Below are positions 16,269 through 25,609 of a stretch of 64,000 bases of DNA, piece after piece (the stretch's first letter is position 1; each line of letters starts with the position of its first letter). Below the pieces are notes generated by a model. It had not been told where the DNA came from. It saw only the letters and a program-made list of their open reading frames with translations, and ran no database searches. The stretch spans positions 1,592,001 to 1,656,000 of the forward strand of contig NZ_PEEX01000001.1 in the NCBI RefSeq assembly GCF_002754245.1, read 5' to 3'. Both the position numbers and the translations under genes were made by a program. Source of the DNA: Chryseobacterium sp. 52. Lineage in GTDB: Bacteria > Bacteroidota > Bacteroidia > Flavobacteriales > Weeksellaceae.

Positions 16269-16718
16269 ATGTTATTAAAAAGCAATATCATGACAGACAA
16301 AAATATTCATTTTCCGCAGTTATTTTTAAGGCTTGCCATTTCTGTGACCATGCTTTCTGCAGTAGCAGACAGATTTGGCTTCTGGGGGGCAAATTCTGCA
16401 TGGGGAAACTGGACCAACTTTGAAATATATACCCGAAAACTTACTTTTTTCCTACCGGAAAGTTTAAGTATATTTTCCGCTTATACTGCAACATTTTTTG
16501 AAGTACTTTTTCCATTAATGCTGCTTTTGGGATTTAAAACCAGAATTGGAGCTTATGGAGCGGGCTTTCTTTTGCTAATTTTTGCAATATCGATGACGAT
16601 AGCACTGGGAGCTAAAGCGCCACTTGATTTTTCTGTCTGGGTGGGAAGTGCAGGAGCATTTTTATTGGCTGTTCAGCCGAAATATTTTTTTAGTATAGAT
16701 CATTTAACCAATAAATAA
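16269..16718 (+). CDS. DoxX family membrane protein
   Basis: A 149-residue protein with four membrane helices: LFLRLAISVTMLSAVADRFG near residues 17-36, ATFFEVLFPLMLLLGFKTRIG, AGFLLLIFAISMTIALG and FLLAVQPKYFFSIDHL. This is the DoxX/DoxD-like layout. An in-frame ATG at 16290 is an alternative start. A GGAG stands 8 bases before the first ATG, so 16269 is kept. It likely acts in membrane redox or stress response with the AhpD-like product 8 bases downstream. Confidence 0.84.
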   Translation: MLLKSNIMTDKNIHFPQLFLRLAISVTMLSAVADRFGFWGANSAWGNWTNFEIYTRKLTFFLPESLSIFSAYTATFFEVLFPLMLLLGFKTRIGAYGAGFLLLIFAISMTIALGAKAPLDFSVWVGSAGAFLLAVQPKYFFSIDHLTNK

Positions 16719-16725
16719 TAATAGT

Positions 16726-17169
16726 ATGAGCGCAAGATTAAATATTGCCACAGTAGATTCAGCTGCTTACAAAGCGATGTTGGGACTGGAAGGATACCTT
16801 CAGACCATTTCATTAAACCACATTCAAAAGGAATTAATTAAAATCAGAGCTTCGCAGATCAATAAATGTGCTTTCTGTCTTGATATGCACACAAAAGATG
16901 CGATCAAATATGGAGAGACCACTCAAAGAATTTTCATTCTTGAAGGATGGAGAGAAGCGAAAGAGTTTTTCACGGAAGAAGAGCAGTCTCTTTTGGCAAT
17001 GACGGAAGAAATCACCCTGATCAGCCATCAAGGTCTTACGGAAGAAACTTTCCAAAAGGCAAAACAGCATTTTGATGATGCACAGATAGCCCAGATCATT
17101 ATGGCTATTGTAACGATCAATGCATGGAATAGAATTGCAGTAAGTACACACTTGCCAGTTGCAAAATAG
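16726..17169 (+). CDS. carboxymuconolactone decarboxylase / AhpD-like protein
   Basis: A 147-residue all-helical protein of the AhpD-like group. The redox motif CAFCLDMHTKDA near residues 47-58 shows the CxxC-x3-H pattern used for alkyl hydroperoxide reduction. The N-terminus LNIATVDSAAYKAMLGLEGYL is family-typical. It probably protects against peroxides or electrophiles. It follows the DoxX gene closely and is closed by a strong terminator. Confidence 0.88.
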   Translation: MSARLNIATVDSAAYKAMLGLEGYLQTISLNHIQKELIKIRASQINKCAFCLDMHTKDAIKYGETTQRIFILEGWREAKEFFTEEEQSLLAMTEEITLISHQGLTEETFQKAKQHFDDAQIAQIIMAIVTINAWNRIAVSTHLPVAK

Positions 17170-17193
17170 TTTTCCGTTTAAAGTTATTTACTG

Positions 17194-17230
17194 AAAAGAT
17201 CCTTCCAGACTGGAAGGATCTTTTGTTTTG
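17194..17230 (+). terminator. terminator after the AhpD-like gene
   Basis: Perfect 14-bp stem AAAAGATCCTTCCA / TGGAAGGATCTTTT with a GAC loop followed by T-rich DNA. Confidence 0.9.
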
Positions 17231-17367
17231 CTGTTATTGATTTTGTATTTCAAGAAGTTATTTTTTAAAGAAATAAATGAGAGTATCGCTTTTTTTTTAA
17301 TTAATTCTGATGCTATTTGTAACATTTTTGACATTTTACTACTAACTGGACAAATCAATAAAAAAAT

Positions 17368-19464
17368 ATGAAAAAAACAACTACACTTATTAAAGCTTTA
17401 GCTTTTACCTTATCTGTTGGTTTTGCTCCGCTTGTTTTAGTCAATGCGCAGGATAAAAAAACAGTAATTTCAGTTAAAGATTTACCCAAAATTTCTATCT
17501 CTTCAGCAATGGGGAATTTTTATGCAAGTTTTAACGGGCAGCAAATTCCGACAGACTTTTTAATGGACAATTTAAAAAAATGGTTAGGAACGGACAGTAA
17601 TCATACTTTTGAATTCGTAAGTGCTAAAACAGATGATCTGGGAATCAAACATTCTGTTTTTCAGCATTACTATAAAAATGTAAAAGTAGCTGATGAATTA
17701 CTATTAATCCATGAAAAAGATGGGAAAGTAACTTATGTAAACGGAGAGTTAACGGCAAATATTAACCTGACCATTCAGCAGCCAATTACCAAAGCAGAAG
17801 TTGAAAATATTGTAAATGTTGATTTGAGAAAGGCTGATGTAACCTTTTCAGATTTTGAGCAGGTGATTACAAAAATATATGCCGGGGAAAGAGTAGATCT
17901 GTATTCGGTTTCTCAGATAGATGCTTTGTCTCTGAAAACTTTACAGGGATATATGTATTATATAGATAACGGAACTAAGAAGGTTGTAAAGAAATTAGAA
18001 AAAATTCATCATCATAATGTAGCGCCTGCTGTTAAAACGATTTCTATTGCTAAAAAATCAGCTGTAGGTATTACTCCTTTAGTAACCCCATTATTGGATA
18101 CTCAGTCCACAAGTGCAACCTATTATAAAGGGAACCAGCAGATTACAGTAGATTCTTACAACGGAGCCTATCGTTTGAAAGATAACACCAGAAATATCCA
18201 TACGCTTGACGGCACGGGATGGGATGGGAGCGGAAGCCCGGCCACCGGACTTACAGGGACTATAAATGAATATACCAATAGTACAGCCAATTATACAGCA
18301 GCAGCTACAAAGCCTGCTGTAGAAGTCCATTGGGCTATGAAAACTGCCCATGATTATTACGTCAATATTCATAATCGAAATTCTTATGATGGCAGCGGAT
18401 CAATCATCAGAAATTACTATAATATCAATTTTAATACTCCCAATACCCCAATTGACGGTACTAATGCCGCTGCAATTGACCAGCAGGGTATTGTAGCAAT
18501 GGTATACGGAAGCGGACTGTATCAGGGACAGGCAGGATATTTTGGTCCTATTGTCGGAATAGATGTAGCAGGACATGAATATTCTCACCTGATGGTAAGC
18601 AGGACGGCAAATTTAGCATATCAGAGAGAATCAGGAGCTCTAAATGAATCTTTTGCAGATATTTTTGGTACTGCTATAGAATTCTACTCCAATGTAAATC
18701 CGAACTGGACAATTGCAGAGGGAATTCCTAATGCGGCATTGGGAGCTACTTATTTCAGAGATATGTCTAACCCAAATGCAGGATCGGCTCAGATCGGAGG
18801 GAAACAACCGGATACTTATCAGGGAACCTATTGGCTGGATGCGTCCGGCACTTGTGTACCGAATGGTATTCCAAATGATCCTGCCAACAATGACAACTGT
18901 GGGGTACACAAAAATAGCGGAGTTGGAAACTATTGGTTCTACCTGCTTTCCCAGGGAGGGTCGGGAACTAATGATAAAGGAACTGCATTTAATGTTACTG
19001 GAATTACCATCCAGAAAGCAGAAAAAATTGCGTTCAGAACTTTGACGACTTACCTGACGGCAAACAGTGGCTATATTAATGCTTATGATCAGTCAAAACA
19101 GGCCGCTATTGATCTTTATGGTGTAGGATCGAACGAATTACAGCAGGTAGTAAATGCCTGGTGCGCTGTAGGAGTAGGCAATTGTGCCAACTTGTTAGCG
19201 GTTGATGAAGCCACCAAATCTGATCTTCAAAATATTAAAATCTATCCTAATCCTGCTACTAACGGACAGTTTACTATTGAGTCCGGTATTAAAGGAAATG
19301 CAGACTATGAAATATATGATCTTTCGGGTAAATTGATCAAGTCAGCTGAAAAACTGGTAAAAGGAATCAATAAAGTAAACGGTAATGGAATACAGTCAGG
19401 AGTTTATTTGGTAAAAATAAATGCAGACGGAAATGTTATTTCGAAAAAAATTGTCGTTAAGTAA
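17368..19464 (+). CDS. M4-family metallopeptidase with T9SS sorting domain
   Basis: A 698-residue secreted zinc protease. After a signal peptide (ending NAQ at residue 28) comes an FTP/PepSY-type propeptide to about residue 230. The catalytic domain has HEYSH at 403-407 and the third ligand in GALNESFADIFG (Glu427), then GVHKNSGVGNYWFYLL holding the catalytic His. The last 80 residues (IYPNPATNGQFTIES, ending GVYLVKINADGNVISKKIVV) are a type A T9SS C-terminal sorting domain, so it should leave the cell through type IX secretion. It probably degrades external proteins. Confidence 0.94.
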   Translation: MKKTTTLIKALAFTLSVGFAPLVLVNAQDKKTVISVKDLPKISISSAMGNFYASFNGQQIPTDFLMDNLKKWLGTDSNHTFEFVSAKTDDLGIKHSVFQHYYKNVKVADELLLIHEKDGKVTYVNGELTANINLTIQQPITKAEVENIVNVDLRKADVTFSDFEQVITKIYAGERVDLYSVSQIDALSLKTLQGYMYYIDNGTKKVVKKLEKIHHHNVAPAVKTISIAKKSAVGITPLVTPLLDTQSTSATYYKGNQQITVDSYNGAYRLKDNTRNIHTLDGTGWDGSGSPATGLTGTINEYTNSTANYTAAATKPAVEVHWAMKTAHDYYVNIHNRNSYDGSGSIIRNYYNINFNTPNTPIDGTNAAAIDQQGIVAMVYGSGLYQGQAGYFGPIVGIDVAGHEYSHLMVSRTANLAYQRESGALNESFADIFGTAIEFYSNVNPNWTIAEGIPNAALGATYFRDMSNPNAGSAQIGGKQPDTYQGTYWLDASGTCVPNGIPNDPANNDNCGVHKNSGVGNYWFYLLSQGGSGTNDKGTAFNVTGITIQKAEKIAFRTLTTYLTANSGYINAYDQSKQAAIDLYGVGSNELQQVVNAWCAVGVGNCANLLAVDEATKSDLQNIKIYPNPATNGQFTIESGIKGNADYEIYDLSGKLIKSAEKLVKGINKVNGNGIQSGVYLVKINADGNVISKKIVVK

Positions 19465-19485
19465 TTTAATTTAATAGTTTTCATA

Positions 19486-19527
19486 AAAAGAATCCGTCTC
19501 ACGATTGTCTGTGAGACGGATTTTTAT
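19486..19527 (+). terminator. terminator after the M4 peptidase gene
   Basis: Stem AATCCGTCTCAC / GTGAGACGGATT (19491-19502, 19511-19522) followed by TTT. It also faces the aldo/keto reductase stop from the other side. Confidence 0.9.
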
Positions 19528-19536
19528 GTTTAATAC

Positions 19537-20520
19537 TTAAATTTCGCTTAGCGCTGTATTAATGAAATTCAGTTCATCCTGAGAAAGATCTATTGATATT
19601 GCTTTGGCATTTTCAATAGCCTGTTGAGCATTTCTGGCTCCTGCTAACACTACTGTGATGGCCGGCTGTAATGTAGTCCATCTTAATACTAGCTGTGAAA
19701 GGGAAGCTCCTTTATCCTTTGCAATAGGTTCTATTTTTTCTAAGAAATTTTTTACTTTGTTTAAATCAAACTGAGAAAAATAACCATTTCTGTGGTCGTT
19801 GTCTTTCAATTTATCTTCTTTGAAATATTTTCCGGTCAGAAGACCTCTTTCCATCGGGCTGTACACAATAATACCAGAATTGTTTTCGAGAGAATAAGGA
19901 ACAAGATCGCTTTCAATAGTACGGTTCAGCATGCTGTAAGAAACCTGGTTACTGGCCAAATGCAGTGTTCTGCTGGCTTCCTGCATCTGAGGAACCGAAT
20001 AATTGCTGACTCCTGCGGCAAGAACTTTTCCCTGCTGAATCAGAAGTTCCATCGCTTCCATCGTTTCGCAAATGGGTGTTGTGCTGTCCGGCCAGTGAAG
20101 CTGTAAAAGATCAATATAATCTGTTCCCAGTCTTTTTAAACTTTCTTCTACCTCTTTGATGATGTTGGATTTCGAAGCGTATTTATAAATGGGAATGGTT
20201 TTGCCTTCATCATCAGCATCGAAGAAAAATTCTCCTTTTCCCTGATTGCTTCCGTCCCAAACCAATCCGAATTTGGTTAATAACTGAATTTTTGAACGGT
20301 CTTTTCCTTTAATTGCCTCTCCAATCATCTCTTCGCTAAGCCCGAATCCGTAGAAAGGCGCTGTATCAATAGAGGTGACCCCGTGGTCCAGAGAAGCGTG
20401 AATTGAATTGATGGAATCCTGTTTTTCATTGCCGCCCCACATATTTCCTCCGATAGCGAATGCTCCGTGAGTAATTGCAGACAGTTCAAGTTCCGTATTT
20501 CCTAATTTTCTGTATTCCAT
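19537..20520 (-). CDS. aldo/keto reductase
   Basis: A 327-residue AKR. The start is the ATG at 20520 (MEYRKLGNTELELSAITHG); the longer frame to 20598 merely translates a dispersed repeat. The catalytic tetrad fits Asp and Tyr in SIDTAPFYGFG, Lys in LLTKFGL and His in LLQLHWPD. The NADPH-binding tail has IYSPMERGLLTGKYF and VLAGARNAQQ. The group includes general stress AKRs acting on aldehydes. The substrate is unknown. Confidence 0.92.
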   Translation of the reverse strand: MEYRKLGNTELELSAITHGAFAIGGNMWGGNEKQDSINSIHASLDHGVTSIDTAPFYGFGLSEEMIGEAIKGKDRSKIQLLTKFGLVWDGSNQGKGEFFFDADDEGKTIPIYKYASKSNIIKEVEESLKRLGTDYIDLLQLHWPDSTTPICETMEAMELLIQQGKVLAAGVSNYSVPQMQEASRTLHLASNQVSYSMLNRTIESDLVPYSLENNSGIIVYSPMERGLLTGKYFKEDKLKDNDHRNGYFSQFDLNKVKNFLEKIEPIAKDKGASLSQLVLRWTTLQPAITVVLAGARNAQQAIENAKAISIDLSQDELNFINTALSEI

Positions 20521-20556
20521 TTTTTGTTTTGACTGTTTATTATGAAAATTTTTATT

Positions 20557-20600
20557 GCTCGCAGATTTCACAGATGACGCAGATTTTTTCGTCAACACAA
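20557..20600. repeat. dispersed intergenic repeat word
   Basis: GCTCGCAGATTTCACAGATG followed by ACGCAGATTTTTTCGTCAAC lies just upstream of the aldo/keto reductase. The CTCGCAGATTT core also begins the inverted repeat at 31239, and the CACAGATGAC part resembles 15106-15126. The rest of the gap to 20705 has no gene; 20672-20690 (GCTTTTGTGCCTAAATAAC) is another such phrase. Confidence 0.55.
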
Positions 20601-20705
20601 TAAAAATATTTGATTTTTTAAAGAACTTCTGTGATCTTATTTACAAAGCCATTCAACTTCAAATAGCCTAATTGTTATAAAGCTTTTGTGCCTAAATAAC
20701 TCTGA

Positions 20706-21458
20706 TTATTTATTAAGTTCTTTTAAGATGGCTTCACCCACACTTTTTGCAGACTGAGGATTCTGTCCCGTGATCACTCTCTGGTCAGTTACCACATGAT
20801 TCTGCCAAAGTCCTGATTTTTCAAATTTTGCACCTCTTTCTTTCAGTTTGTCTTCCAGAAGAAAAGGAACTACTTGGGTTAATTTTACTTCTGCTTCTTC
20901 CTCATTGGTGAAAGCATTGATCTTTTTGCCATCTACTAAATATTGTCCGTTGTTGAGTTTAATATTGACCAAACCTGCCGGACCATGACATACGGCTGCT
21001 ACGATACCGCCATTTTCATAAATTTTTGAAGCAATAGTTGCCAGTTCAGTATTGTCTGCAAAGTCCCACATTGCACCGTGACCTCCGGCATAGAAAACAG
21101 TACTGTAATCACCTGGATTCACCTGAGACGGCTTTAGAGAATGATCAATTTTATTTTTGTATTCTTTGTTCTCCCAGAACTCTTTGTTCACAGGATCTTT
21201 TAAATCAAAGCCATCTACAGGAGGAGTTCCGCCTTTTGGACTTACAAAATCAATTTCATAACCTGCTTTGTAAAGAACTTCCCACGGGTGAGAAACTTCG
21301 CCTAAATAATATCCGGTATCTTCTCCGGTGTTTCCTTTCTTGTCATGACTGGTCACGACAAATAAAATTTTCTTTTTCATATGTTTAGATTTTTGGTGTT
21401 GTGCCTGAATACATCCTATGGTAAAAAGGGTTAAAAATAAAAATGCTAATTTTTTCAT
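20706..21458 (-). CDS. DJ-1/PfpI (Hsp31-like) family protein
   Basis: A 250-residue class I glutamine-amidotransferase-like protein. The start is the ATG at 21458, which opens a signal peptide (MKKLAFLFLTLFTIGCIQAQ); a later ATG at 21380 would give a cytoplasmic form. Key residues are in YAGGHGAMWDFADN and the nucleophile elbow AAVCHGPAGLV near residues 150-160, with the Cys-His pair. It resembles Hsp31-like glyoxalase III / deglycase proteins. It is the last gene of a four-gene redox operon. Confidence 0.87.
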   Translation of the reverse strand: MKKLAFLFLTLFTIGCIQAQHQKSKHMKKKILFVVTSHDKKGNTGEDTGYYLGEVSHPWEVLYKAGYEIDFVSPKGGTPPVDGFDLKDPVNKEFWENKEYKNKIDHSLKPSQVNPGDYSTVFYAGGHGAMWDFADNTELATIASKIYENGGIVAAVCHGPAGLVNIKLNNGQYLVDGKKINAFTNEEEAEVKLTQVVPFLLEDKLKERGAKFEKSGLWQNHVVTDQRVITGQNPQSAKSVGEAILKELNK

Positions 21459-21459
21459 A

Positions 21460-21747
21460 TTAGAGAATATGGGTGGTATAGATTTGTGGTTTTTCCTGTA
21501 GTTTTTCGTCAATGATAGCACCGAAAGCCTGAATATAAGCCTGCTGGTTATGCTGTGCCAGTCCTTCTTCCTTCTTCCAGATTTCGTAGAAGATAAACTG
21601 GTTTTTATCTTCAATTCCCTGGTGAAGGCTGTAGCGTTCACATGCCTCTTCTTTTCTGGTTTCTCTTACCATATTCTGAAGGATTTCCAGTACTTCTGCC
21701 TGATGTTCTTCTTTAGTTTTTATAACGGCTGTAAGGTATATTTTCAT
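21460..21747 (-). CDS. putative quinol monooxygenase (ABM domain)
   Basis: A 95-residue ferredoxin-like protein. YLTAVIKTKEEHQAEVLEIL near residues 3-22 and the ACERYSLHQGIEDKNQFIFY segment with a following EIWKKEEGLAQH are typical for YgiN-like antibiotic-biosynthesis-monooxygenase dimers. It probably acts on quinols or small aromatics without cofactor. It is between SDR (15 bp) and DJ-1 (1 bp) genes in an evident operon. In E. coli YgiN and MdaB act on quinones, and an MdaB-like gene starts this operon. Confidence 0.88.
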   Translation of the reverse strand: MKIYLTAVIKTKEEHQAEVLEILQNMVRETRKEEACERYSLHQGIEDKNQFIFYEIWKKEEGLAQHNQQAYIQAFGAIIDEKLQEKPQIYTTHIL

Positions 21748-21762
21748 AGTAAATACTTAAAA

Positions 21763-22647
21763 TTAAATAAAATTTTCAATAGAGGTATGCTGAGGTTTCC
21801 ATCCCAGTTCTGTTTTTGCTTTGTCAGAATTACATACACTGCTGGAAGCAAATCCAAAATATCCGCCTGCGGGACCAAAGGTATTTACGGCTTCCTGTAC
21901 GCTGACAGACTGTGCGGGCTGTAAATGATAGTTCCGGCTTATGTTTTCTGCCAGATTTTTGATCGTTGAAGAACCGTTTTCTGCATAATAAAGAGAACCT
22001 GCTTTTGCTTTTTCCAAGGCGAGTACATACAGATCTGCCAGATCCTCAACATGCAGGTTTGACCATCTGTTTTCTCCCGGTCCAAAATAGGCTCCAAAGC
22101 CTTTTTTCTTAGAAAAATTAATTAAAGCCGGAAGCTGAATGCTGTCTTTTTTTAAGCCTGAACCAGTTCCATATACCATGGTAGGCACAATGACGATACT
22201 TCTTATATTCTTTTTAGCAGATTGAAGAACATAATTGTTGATTAATACTCTTGAAGCCATTTCCAGTCTTGGATGTAACGGAATATCTTCCGTAAAAACA
22301 AAATCATTTTTTTCTCCATTCTCTTTTCCTCCAAAAATAGCTGAACCAGAAGTGAAAATAAAAGTTTTGCCACTCCCTTCAAGTGCATTGATAAGGCTGT
22401 CTACCGCGTAGGCATCATCTGCAGAATCTGCGGTGTGGATAATGGCATCTGCCTGAGAAACAGCTGATCTTAAAACAGCTTCATCATGTATATTTCCTAT
22501 GATGGTTTCAATTCCCGATTCTTCTAAGTCTTTTGCAGCGGCCTCATTACGAATGAGTCCCATTACACGATAGTTTCTTTCCAATAACTTCTTGGCCACC
22601 GTGCCACCGATATATCCGGTAATTCCTGTTATTAATACTTTTTTCAT
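21763..22647 (-). CDS. NAD-dependent epimerase/dehydratase family protein (SDR)
   Basis: A 294-residue atypical/extended SDR. The Rossmann motif is ITGITGYIGGTVAKKLL at residues 6-22 and the NADP region VMGLIRNEAAA. The TSGSAIFGG and IVIVPTMVYGTGSG segments are typical, though the usual catalytic Tyr-x-x-x-Lys is not evident. It overlaps the MdaB-like gene by four bases, so translation is coupled. It may reduce or bind a stress metabolite. Confidence 0.88.
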   Translation of the reverse strand: MKKVLITGITGYIGGTVAKKLLERNYRVMGLIRNEAAAKDLEESGIETIIGNIHDEAVLRSAVSQADAIIHTADSADDAYAVDSLINALEGSGKTFIFTSGSAIFGGKENGEKNDFVFTEDIPLHPRLEMASRVLINNYVLQSAKKNIRSIVIVPTMVYGTGSGLKKDSIQLPALINFSKKKGFGAYFGPGENRWSNLHVEDLADLYVLALEKAKAGSLYYAENGSSTIKNLAENISRNYHLQPAQSVSVQEAVNTFGPAGGYFGFASSSVCNSDKAKTELGWKPQHTSIENFI

Positions 22648-23261
22648 GATACGAATTGTGGCTTAAACTCTTTTTCAAAAACATATTCAAGATGCTCTCT
22701 GTAAAGTTTCATATCGCGTTCTATATTGGCATTTTTCTCTACATCATGAAAGTGGAAACTCTCCATTTTTTCTAAAGAAACAAAGGCATTCATTCTATGG
22801 AAACCAAATAGCGGTCCATTATCTACACTGGTTTCATTAAAGAATTCTCCAGGAAGTGTAAAAGCTGTTTCGGGTGCATTCCAGCTTGTGGTCACCATAT
22901 ATTTTCTTCCGCCCAGCATTCCTCCGGTTCCGTAATTGATTTTCGGATTTTCTGCCGTTCTTCCGTCGCTCATATAAATTCCTTTGGCATGTCCTGCCGT
23001 GAAAACTTCGTCAATATATTTTTTAAAGCCGTTTGGAAGCTGGAACCACCAGATAGGAGTGTGGTAAATAATCACATCTGCCCAAACAAATTTTTTCACC
23101 TCTTCATCCTTGTCGAAGCCTTCTGAAACCTGAGTTGTTTTTACCTCTACATTGTTAAATTTTTTAAGTACTTCTAATGTATTTTGTGCAATCGTGTCGT
23201 TATATTTTCCTCCGGAATGTCCAAAATTTTGCCCTCCGTTGATGATTAATACTTTTTTCAT
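22644..23261 (-). CDS. MdaB-like NAD(P)H:quinone oxidoreductase
   Basis: A 205-residue flavodoxin-fold protein. The start KKVLIINGGQNFGHSGGKYNDTIAQ, the FAD-side VIYHTPIWWFQLPNGFKKYI and the NGPLFGFHRMNAF segment match MdaB (modulator of drug activity B). It likely reduces quinones by two electrons with FAD. It heads the four-gene operon mdaB-SDR-ABM-DJ1, whose members all fit quinone or carbonyl stress. Confidence 0.88.
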   Translation of the reverse strand: MKKVLIINGGQNFGHSGGKYNDTIAQNTLEVLKKFNNVEVKTTQVSEGFDKDEEVKKFVWADVIIYHTPIWWFQLPNGFKKYIDEVFTAGHAKGIYMSDGRTAENPKINYGTGGMLGGRKYMVTTSWNAPETAFTLPGEFFNETSVDNGPLFGFHRMNAFVSLEKMESFHFHDVEKNANIERDMKLYREHLEYVFEKEFKPQFVS

Positions 23262-23288
23262 TTTTATGAATGTTTAAATTTTATGATG

Positions 23289-23359
23289 CAAAGTTAGCCT
23301 GCTGTATTGTATAATAAAAATAGGATGATTTATAATTAACTATCAGAATAATGATAGTT
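23289..23359 (-). promoter_or_regulatory. candidate promoter and operator of the redox operon
   Basis: On the minus strand TAACTTTG (23289-23296) fits a -7 box 28 bases before the MdaB-like start. An 8-bp inverted repeat AACTATCA / TGATAGTT (23338-23345, 23352-23359) lies upstream and is a possible regulator site. A + strand -7 box TAAATTTG is at 23423-23430 for the phosphoesterase gene. Confidence 0.45.
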
Positions 23360-23449
23360 TTGATTTTGTTATTTATGTGAAATGTCATACTGTTTGTTAG
23401 TTCCGTTTTCAGGTCTCTCCTGTAAATTTGTTTACTAAATTGAAGGATA

Positions 23450-24196
23450 ATGATACAGATTGCAGTTTTTAGCGATGTGCATGGGAATCTTCCTGCGCTG
23501 AATGCAGTACTTGAGGATATGGAAAAAAGAGGAATTCACCAGAAGTTCTGTCTTGGTGATCTGGTAGATTTTGCGCCCTGGGGGAATGAAGTAACCGAAA
23601 AAATAAAAGCTCTGAATATTCCTTGTCTCATGGGAAACCATGATGAAAGAATTGCTTTTGATATTCCTGTAGTTCCATTATCCAAGCATTCAGAAGAAGA
23701 AACAAATGCAAGATTCATTGCTATTGATCATTCTAAAAAGTATATTACAGAAGAGAACAAAAAATTTTTATCAGAACTTCCTTTTCATTTAAAACTAAAC
23801 TATAAAATAGGAGAGAAGCATTGGAATATCCAGCTTGTTCATTCAGGTCTAGCGAGTAATGATACTTATCTTTATGAATCAGAGAATGATGAGGTTTTCG
23901 CTGATATGCTGAGAGAATCCCAATCTGATATTGTTGTGATGGGACATACCCATTTGTCATTTAAAAAACCTTTTGGAAATAACAGATGGGCTATTAATTG
24001 TGGTTCTGTAGGCCGTTCCAAAGAAGAAAACCGTTTGGCTTCCTATCTTATTCTGACAATGGGCGAAGAGCAGATTTCCCCGGAGATTGTACAGATAGAA
24101 TATCCACTTGAAGAAACTGTCCGTGCAATCGGGAAAAGTGATATTCCTGATTACTATGCTGCTTTTTTGAGGAACGAAAAAGTATCTGCATCATAA
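23450..24196 (+). CDS. calcineurin-like metallophosphoesterase
   Basis: A 248-residue protein with all metal motifs of the family: FSDVHGNLPALNAVL near residues 7-21, GDLVDFAPWGN, GNHDERIAF, LVHSG and GHTHLSF. It is like the YfcE/YodA-type phosphodiesterases. The substrate is not known. It is divergent from the redox operon and followed by a membrane-linked AraC regulator on the same strand. Confidence 0.92.
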   Translation: MIQIAVFSDVHGNLPALNAVLEDMEKRGIHQKFCLGDLVDFAPWGNEVTEKIKALNIPCLMGNHDERIAFDIPVVPLSKHSEEETNARFIAIDHSKKYITEENKKFLSELPFHLKLNYKIGEKHWNIQLVHSGLASNDTYLYESENDEVFADMLRESQSDIVVMGHTHLSFKKPFGNNRWAINCGSVGRSKEENRLASYLILTMGEEQISPEIVQIEYPLEETVRAIGKSDIPDYYAAFLRNEKVSAS

Positions 24197-24277
24197 TCGT
24201 CTTATAAAATATTTGAAAATAAGGAAGGGAAATACTTTCTAGACGACGATGTAAAAAGTGTGAAATAGCCTGTTGTA

Positions 24278-25450
24278 ATGAGTATTGTTATTTATCACTT
24301 ATATCCTATTTTTGTAAAAAAACTAATGGATAAACTGAATTTTCTGGAAGTTATTGCAGCGATTGCCGTTTTTATATCGCTGTTGCTTGCTGTATTTTTA
24401 TTAACGGTAAAAACAGAAAGGAAACTGGAAAACAGATTATTTGCCGCTTTCCTTATCATTAATGCCATTGATATCAGCGGACTTTTTATGCATTATTTTG
24501 TGGATAGCTACAACGTGAAAACGTTCAAAATATCTGCTTACTTATTAGTAATGCCTCTTTTCTATCTGTATGTTAATGCGGTTTGTTATTCAGATTTTAC
24601 CTTAAGAAGAAAGCACTTACTGCATCTTATGCCTTTCATTGTTGTCAATTTAATTCTAGTTCCAAGGCTTTATCTTGCGGAAGGTGTCGCTAAAGAATAT
24701 TTCTTTAAACATATGTGGAACTCCCCTGAAATGTTTTTCTATCAAATGATTGCGGAACTACAGTATTTCTTTTATATCGTTGGCATATTCATGATACTCA
24801 AAAAATACAGGAAGATTTATCTTGAAAATTACACTAATCCGAACACCTTATTATACAAATGGCTTTTTCAGCTTACAATCATTTTCCTATTCATCCATGT
24901 ATGTATTATTTTTAAAAATATAATACGATATACAGCTTACAAGGATCTATTTATCTGGATACATATTGTGGCGGGAGCTTCTTTTTTATTGGCTGCCTGC
25001 TGGTTTATATTAAAGGCATTAAATTATCCTGAGCTTTTTCGAAGAATTGATTCTACGTTACAGCTGACAAAAGAATTTGCTGAGATTCCTGAAAATGAAA
25101 ATAAAACGGACGAAACAAAAGATATTCAGATCGAACAACTTAAAAATTTCATGGTTGAAAAGGAACCCTTTTTAGAGCCGTCATTAACGATTCAGGAATT
25201 GGCTGGTCAGGTGGGAATTCCGGTCCGTGAATTGTCTGTGTTAATCAACCATCATATGAATCAGCATTTTTTTGATTTTGTGAATGAATACCGCATTAAA
25301 AAAGCAATGACTCTTCTGAAAGATCCTTCAAAAAAAGAACATACAGTGCTGGAAATTCTATATGAAGTGGGATTTAATTCAAAATCATCTTTTCATACTT
25401 CATTTAAAAAATATACGCATCAAACACCAACGGTTTTTAGAAATAGTTGA
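24278..25450 (+). CDS. AraC-type regulator with N-terminal membrane domain
   Basis: A 390-residue protein. Residues 1 to about 255 hold seven or so hydrophobic helices (for example IAAIAVFISLLLAVFLLTV and AYLLVMPLFYLYVNAV), and residues 285-388 form an AraC-type double helix-turn-helix (LTIQELAGQVGIPVRELSVL and VLEILYEVGFNSKSSFHTSF). An in-frame ATG at 24326 could be the start. Membrane-bound AraC proteins of this type are common in Flavobacteria and likely sense an external cue. Target genes are not known; the hydrolase and serine hydrolase genes behind it are candidates. Confidence 0.9.
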   Translation: MSIVIYHLYPIFVKKLMDKLNFLEVIAAIAVFISLLLAVFLLTVKTERKLENRLFAAFLIINAIDISGLFMHYFVDSYNVKTFKISAYLLVMPLFYLYVNAVCYSDFTLRRKHLLHLMPFIVVNLILVPRLYLAEGVAKEYFFKHMWNSPEMFFYQMIAELQYFFYIVGIFMILKKYRKIYLENYTNPNTLLYKWLFQLTIIFLFIHVCIIFKNIIRYTAYKDLFIWIHIVAGASFLLAACWFILKALNYPELFRRIDSTLQLTKEFAEIPENENKTDETKDIQIEQLKNFMVEKEPFLEPSLTIQELAGQVGIPVRELSVLINHHMNQHFFDFVNEYRIKKAMTLLKDPSKKEHTVLEILYEVGFNSKSSFHTSFKKYTHQTPTVFRNS

Positions 25451-25609
25451 TTTATAGTTAATTGTAAATACTCGAACTTTGATTTGTAGAAATTCGTACT
25501 CATTTTATTCGTTAAAATGAGTACGACTTTTTTTACACGGACTTTTTTCAAAATTCTCTACAGCATATTTGCATCAGATTATGAATGTCAAATTAAAATT
25601 TTAGAAATC

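Noticed and set aside
20521..20598. N-terminal extension of the aldo/keto reductase
   Set aside because: The extra residues are the translation of a dispersed repeat and do not belong to the family.
21459..21641. N-terminal extension of the DJ-1 family gene
   Set aside because: It would overlap the ABM gene on the same strand and place a signal peptide in the middle of the protein.
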